Positions 6,219 to 9,051 of a stretch of DNA of 9,051 bases are shown piece after piece; the first letter of the stretch is position 1, and every line of letters starts with the position of its first letter. Origin of the DNA: Acidobacteriota bacterium (lineage in GTDB: Bacteria; Acidobacteriota; Blastocatellia; Pyrinomonadales; Pyrinomonadaceae). The translations under genes and the position numbers were made by a program. Where the stretch lies: positions 1 to 9,051 of the forward strand of contig CAUJFK010000017.1 in assembly GCA_963169175.1 (NCBI GenBank), in the 5' to 3' direction. The notes beneath the pieces were generated by a model. The model saw only the letters and a list, made by a program, of their open reading frames with translations. It was not told the DNA's origin and did not search any database.

Positions 6219-6626
6219 TTAGGCCTGCACCTCCGCGGCTGGTTCCGTCGGCTGTTCCTCGGTTGTCCGGAAGCTGGCACGCTGGGCCGTACGCTTTTCA
6301 CGTTTTGCCCGCAATTTGTCGGCCCGTTTACGATCTTCGTCAACGCGGACGGTGATGTAGCGCATTATCATATCGTTGACACGCATGCGGCGCTCAAGCT
6401 CCATGATCTCCTGGCCGCTGCCATCGATCTCAAAAAGGACATAGTGCCCTTCGGTACGTTTCTTGATCGGATAAGCGAGCGTTCGCTGTCCAATGTCGTC
6501 CATCCGAACGACCGTGCCGCCCTGCTTTTCAATAAGCTGGCCGACAGCTTCGTTAAGCTTTTCGATTTTATCGACCGGAGTTTCCGGGTCGATGATGTAC
6601 ATTACTTCGTATGTTCTGTTCGCCAA
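6219..6626 (-). CDS. rpsF: Small ribosomal subunit protein bS6 (TTG start)
   Basis: bS6 forms a dimer with bS18 on the 30S platform. The 135-residue product has the ferredoxin-like core ANRTYEVMYIIDPE through the residue-95 region, with GGTV, YPIKKRTEGHYVLFEID and MRYITVRVDED. The tail of about 35 residues is first basic, then acidic (Glu, Pro, Ala), as in many bS6 proteins. The frame can be read from a TTG at 6653, but that would place a perfect AGGAGG inside the coding region. I therefore start at the TTG at 6626-6624, nine bases after the AGGAGG, so the protein starts with Ala-Asn-Arg-Thr-Tyr after the initiator Met. No ATG or GTG fits the domain start. Confidence 0.95.
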   Translation of the reverse strand: MANRTYEVMYIIDPETPVDKIEKLNEAVGQLIEKQGGTVVRMDDIGQRTLAYPIKKRTEGHYVLFEIDGSGQEIMELERRMRVNDMIMRYITVRVDEDRKRADKLRAKREKRTAQRASFRTTEEQPTEPAAEVQA

Positions 6627-6635
6627 TGTAAATTT

Positions 6636-6641
6636 CCTCCT
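6636..6641 (-). promoter_or_regulatory. Shine-Dalgarno AGGAGG that fixes the rpsF start
   Basis: AGGAGG on the minus strand (6641-6636) lies nine bases before the TTG at 6626. It is the best ribosome binding site in the window and compensates for the weak start codon. Confidence 0.85.
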
Positions 6642-6644
6642 TTT

Positions 6645-6669
6645 GGCTCTCAAGCCTCAACCCATCGGG
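6645..6669 (-). promoter_or_regulatory. Possible structured rpsF leader (candidate S6:S18 autoregulatory element)
   Basis: Just before the rpsF ribosome binding site, the minus strand can form CCC-GAT-GGG (6669-6661) and GGCT-TGAG-AGCC (6656-6645). A CCG trinucleotide occurs in the first element. In several phyla bS6 and bS18 repress their own message through a leader containing a CCG-bearing stem. I see only short stems and cannot confirm the full consensus or pseudoknot. Confidence 0.2.
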
Positions 6670-6698
6670 ATGAAGCAAGAAGGTCTTTCGTATTTGCA

Positions 6699-6743
6699 AT
6701 TTCAGATTTGCGATCTCGTATTCTTCATTCGCAAATCTGAAAT
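6699..6743. repeat. Perfect 15-bp inverted repeat between pth and rpsF
   Basis: ATTTCAGATTTGCGA at 6699-6713 and its exact complement at 6729-6743 enclose a 15-base loop. Partial similarity continues outward (TATTTGC on the left, CGCAAATT on the right). It is AT-rich, lacks a terminal T-run, and lies in the 130-base gap between pth and rpsF. It looks like an interspersed palindromic repeat. In the transcript it could act as a processing site or partial attenuator separating the two halves of the cluster. Confidence 0.75.
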
Positions 6744-6756
6744 CGTAATTCGCAAA

Positions 6757-7332
6757 TTAATTAAACTCCGCCATCGCCTTGCCCACGCCATGTTTCAGAA
6801 TGGCCCGGACCGCGTCGGCACCTGTTTTCAAAATATCTTCAACCTTCCCCGCCTCAACTTTCGAGAACCGTTCAAGCACGAAGTTCTTCGCGTTCGAGAT
6901 CGGATGTTCCGGCTGAATCCCGATCCTTAGCCGAATGAACTCATTCGTTCCCAAACTGTCAATTATCGATCTCAGGCCGTTCTGCCCGCCATGCGTGCCT
7001 TGCGGCCTCAAACGGATCTTGCCGAACGGCAGGGCAAGGTCATCCGATATGACAAGAAGACGTTCGCGGCGCCTTCCCTCTTTCTGAAGCAGGCAATTTA
7101 CCGACTCACCGCTCAGGTTCATGTAGGTCTGGGGCTTGGCCAGTTCAACCGTTTGGCCGTCAACCTCAGCACGTCCAATCAAGGCCCGGCACTCGCTGCG
7201 TTTTACCTGACAACCATGTTCCGAAGCGATCAGATCGACAAGCATGAATCCAAGGTTATGCCGTGTCCGCTCATACTCGGCCCCGGGGTTTCCCAGGCCG
7301 ACGATAAGCCAGTTTCCAGCTTCGGTTGCCAT
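6757..7332 (-). CDS. pth: Peptidyl-tRNA hydrolase
   Basis: Pth cleaves the ester bond of peptidyl-tRNAs that drop off the ribosome, so that tRNA is recycled. The product has 191 residues, close to the E. coli enzyme. It has WLIVGLGNPGAEYERTRHNL (8-27) with the catalytic His25 and Asn15, KPQTYMNLSG with the substrate-contacting Asn, ISDDLALPFGKIRLRP with the Asp that activates the histidine, and GGQNGLRSI. The frame also has a GTG at 7350 that would add six residues and leave 18 bases after rplY. I prefer the ATG at 7332 because family members start just before the VGLGNPG strand, but neither start has a strong Shine-Dalgarno sequence. It is 36 bases downstream of rplY, with which it is commonly paired. 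Confidence 0.95.
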   Translation of the reverse strand: MATEAGNWLIVGLGNPGAEYERTRHNLGFMLVDLIASEHGCQVKRSECRALIGRAEVDGQTVELAKPQTYMNLSGESVNCLLQKEGRRRERLLVISDDLALPFGKIRLRPQGTHGGQNGLRSIIDSLGTNEFIRLRIGIQPEHPISNAKNFVLERFSKVEAGKVEDILKTGADAVRAILKHGVGKAMAEFN

Positions 7333-7368
7333 CTCGCTGCGGAACGGCACGCCAAGGCCGCCGTAAGC

Positions 7369-8016
7369 CTATTCGCCGTCAGCCGGCCCTTCCTCGCCCT
7401 TCTCATCGACAAGCTCCGGTTCCGCTCCGCCCTCAAGCTGGGGCTCAAGATCGGCTTCCTTGACGATCGAGATCGCGGCGACAACCGTGTCCGGTGACTC
7501 ATGGATCTCGATGCCTTCGCCAACCTTTAGGTCCGAAACGTGGATCGCATGTTCGGTCGTAAGCCCGCTGATATCGACGACGATAGAATCAGGCGTACGC
7601 GCCGGTTCGCAAAGCACCTTGATCTCGCGAAGTGCCTGGGTAAGGACAGCACCATCCTCTTTCAAACCGTCCGGCTCGCCTTCCAAATGGATCGGCACCG
7701 TCATCTCGATCTTTTCACCGCGGGCAAAGCGGCGAAGATCAGCGTGCATCAGGCGGCCAGTTACCGGGTGGATCTGACGGTCCTGAAAGATAACGTCGTT
7801 CACGTCACCTGCAACATCCAACGCGAACACCGTGTTCACACCTGCCTCTGTGCGGAGAATGGCCGCAAGGTCAGACAGACTGGCCGCCGCCGCAAGACTT
7901 TCGGTCCCGCCGCCGTAGATAACGACGGGGATCTTTCCATTCACGCGCAATCGACGAGAAAATCCCTTTCCTATACCTTCACGCCTTTCAGCTTTAACAG
8001 TAATTTTGTCAGCCAT
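7369..8016 (-). CDS. rplY: Large ribosomal subunit protein bL25, long (Ctc/TL5) form
   Basis: bL25 binds 5S rRNA in the central protuberance; the long form is also known as the general stress protein Ctc. The 215-residue product has the N-terminal 5S-binding barrel (about 1-93) with RREGIGKGFSRRLRVNGKIP (11-30), VVIYGGG and HPVTGRLMHADLRRF. The C-terminal beta domain (about 94-185) has VPIHLEGEPDGLKEDGAVL and SIVVDISGLTTEHAIHVSDL. The tail of about 25 residues is acidic (Glu, Asp, Gly, Pro). The ATG at 8016 has AGGAAG four bases upstream. It follows prs by 65 bases, which contain two hairpin repeats, and precedes pth, the usual order of these three genes. Confidence 0.96.
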   Translation of the reverse strand: MADKITVKAERREGIGKGFSRRLRVNGKIPVVIYGGGTESLAAAASLSDLAAILRTEAGVNTVFALDVAGDVNDVIFQDRQIHPVTGRLMHADLRRFARGEKIEMTVPIHLEGEPDGLKEDGAVLTQALREIKVLCEPARTPDSIVVDISGLTTEHAIHVSDLKVGEGIEIHESPDTVVAAISIVKEADLEPQLEGGAEPELVDEKGEEGPADGE

Positions 8017-8030
8017 AATTCTTCCTGTCC

Positions 8031-8048
8031 GTCAAACTTTAGTTTGAC
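8031..8048. repeat. Palindromic AAACTTTAGTTT repeat, copy in the rplY leader
   Basis: GTCAAACT and AGTTTGAC are exact complements separated by two bases. This lies immediately before the rplY ribosome binding site (8021-8026) and is one of three related palindromes in the window. Confidence 0.7.
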
Positions 8049-8053
8049 GCATA

Positions 8054-8075
8054 CCCGCAAACTAAAGTTTGCGGG
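8054..8075. repeat. Palindromic AAACTAAAGTTT repeat, copy after prs
   Basis: CCCGCAAACT and AGTTTGCGGG form a perfect ten-pair stem with a two-base loop, seven bases after the prs stop. Its GC base is longer than that of the neighbouring copy at 8031-8048. No T-run follows on the minus strand, so it is unlikely to be a full terminator, but it may stabilise the prs 3' end or reduce read-through. Confidence 0.75.
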
Positions 8076-8081
8076 ACATAA

Positions 8082-9026
8082 CTAAATAAACAGCGACGAA
8101 ACACTCGTCTCGTCATGTATCGACCTAATCGCCGACGCAAGCAGCCCGGCGACACTTAAAACCTCGACCTTGCCGCCGCTGGACCCGTTTCGCGCCGGTA
8201 TGGTGTTGCTCACAATGACCTTTTTCAGGTGTGACTTCGCGATCTTATCGTACGCTCCGCCCGAAAGCACACCGTGTGTGAATACCGCAAAGATCTCGTT
8301 CGCTCCGGCCTCATGCAACGCTTGCGCCACCTTGCATATGGTGCCGCCGGTGTCGCACATATCGTCAACAATAAGGCAGTTCTTTCCGCTCACGTCACCG
8401 ACGATATTCATCACGTCGGCTTCGTTGGCACGCTCGCGGCGTTTGTCGCAGAGGGCAAGGCCGGCATCAAGCCGCTTTGCATATGCTCGTGCCCGCTCGG
8501 CACCGCCTGTATCGGGAGCGACCACAATCAGGTTCTCGATCGGATTGTTCCGAAAATACTCGACCACGATCGGGGCCGCATACAAATGGTCCACCGGAAT
8601 GTCAAAGAAACCCTGTATCTGCGATGCGTGCAGATCGATGGTCAAAATGCGGGATGCACCTGCCGTCGTTATCAGATTCGAAACCAGCTTTGCCGCTATC
8701 GGAACACGCGGCCGATCCTTTTTATCAGATCTCGCGTAACCAAAATACGGAATCACCGCCGTCACCCTTTCTGCAGACGCACGAACGAACGTGTCGATCA
8801 TGATCAGCAATTCCATCAGGTTCTGGTCCGTCGGCGGGCAGGTCGGCTGGACAATAAATACATCTGCCCCCCGAACGTTTTCGCCGATCTGGAAATTAAA
8901 TTCACCGTCGGAGAACCTGTCTGTGCTCGCCTTGCCCAGATCGCACTGCAATTGCCCGCAGATCTCCTCGGCGAGGCCGCGGTGCGCATTTCCCGAAAAG
9001 ATCTTTATGCTGCCCGTTACGCTCAT
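8082..9026 (-). CDS. prs: Ribose-phosphate pyrophosphokinase (PRPP synthase)
   Basis: Prs transfers pyrophosphate from ATP to ribose 5-phosphate, giving PRPP for purine, pyrimidine, histidine, tryptophan and NAD synthesis. The 314-residue product has the standard class I length and motifs: FSDGEFNFQI (38-47), the ATP-site YARSDKKDRPRVPIAAK (97-113), DLHASQIQGFFDIPVDHLYA (131-150), PDTGGAERA, the flexible catalytic loop KRRERANEAD (195-204), and the PRPP-binding loop VDDMCDTGGT (220-229). The frame also has an upstream TTG at 9041, inside the palindromic repeat. The ATG at 9026 gives the usual N-terminus (GSIKIFSGNAHRGLAE) and is preferred. It heads the cluster seen here; its own promoter is beyond the window. 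Confidence 0.97.
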   Translation of the reverse strand: MSVTGSIKIFSGNAHRGLAEEICGQLQCDLGKASTDRFSDGEFNFQIGENVRGADVFIVQPTCPPTDQNLMELLIMIDTFVRASAERVTAVIPYFGYARSDKKDRPRVPIAAKLVSNLITTAGASRILTIDLHASQIQGFFDIPVDHLYAAPIVVEYFRNNPIENLIVVAPDTGGAERARAYAKRLDAGLALCDKRRERANEADVMNIVGDVSGKNCLIVDDMCDTGGTICKVAQALHEAGANEIFAVFTHGVLSGGAYDKIAKSHLKKVIVSNTIPARNGSSGGKVEVLSVAGLLASAIRSIHDETSVSSLFI

Positions 9027-9038
9027 AAGATCGTCCAA

Positions 9039-9051
9039 CAAACTTTAGTTT
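9039..9051. repeat. Palindromic AAACTTTAGTTT repeat, copy upstream of prs (cut by the window edge)
   Basis: CAAACTTTAGTTT ends at the last base of the window and carries the same core as the two palindromes flanking the other end of prs. Only the core is visible. Confidence 0.55.

Noticed and set aside
8017..8081. Hairpins between prs and rplY as a full terminator
   Set aside because: Both stems are strong but neither is followed by a T-run on the minus strand, and prs, rplY and pth are commonly co-transcribed.
7540..8085. Plus-strand open frame of 181 codons across rplY
   Set aside because: Antisense to a clear bL25 gene, and its end runs through the palindromic repeats.

Overview
The window reads as an ordinary chromosomal segment of a free-living bacterium. 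It is most likely a member of the Acidobacteriota (Blastocatellia-like). That assignment is an inference from the protein sequences and from short palindromic intergenic repeats of a kind I associate with that class; no marker here proves it. All ten genes lie on the minus strand, so transcription runs from high to low coordinates.

The high-coordinate half (about 9026 down to 5291) is a conserved housekeeping cluster in the order prs, rplY (ctc form), pth, rpsF, rpsR, rplI. It links nucleotide precursor supply (PRPP synthase), 5S rRNA-binding bL25, recycling of peptidyl-tRNA, and ribosomal proteins bS6, bS18 and bL9. A strong hairpin terminator (5207-5242) closes the cluster. Two gaps carry palindromic repeats: prs-rplY (8031-8075) and pth-rpsF (6699-6743). 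Translation of rpsF probably starts at a TTG placed by a perfect AGGAGG.

In many bacteria dnaB follows rplI directly. Here a 554-residue B12-binding radical SAM enzyme (3436-5100) sits between them, with its own candidate -10 box only nine bases before its start codon. The replicative helicase gene dnaB (1888-3246) follows, with its own candidate promoter and two DnaA-box-like sequences upstream.

The low-coordinate third looks accessory. A 219-bp MITE-like element with 30-bp terminal inverted repeats (1671-1889) lies between dnaB and a DinB/YfiT-family gene, and its end overlaps the dnaB stop codon. A 286-bp gap (855-1140) follows, with two related inverted-repeat units and a duplicated gene leader. 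The last gene is a multi-pass membrane acyltransferase of the HGSNAT-like family, which runs off the window at base 1.

No rRNA, tRNA, CRISPR array, transposase, phage gene or toxin-antitoxin pair is visible. I found no convincing new multi-gene system. The most unusual items are the radical SAM insertion, the MITE fused to the end of dnaB, and the duplicated leader containing a start codon.
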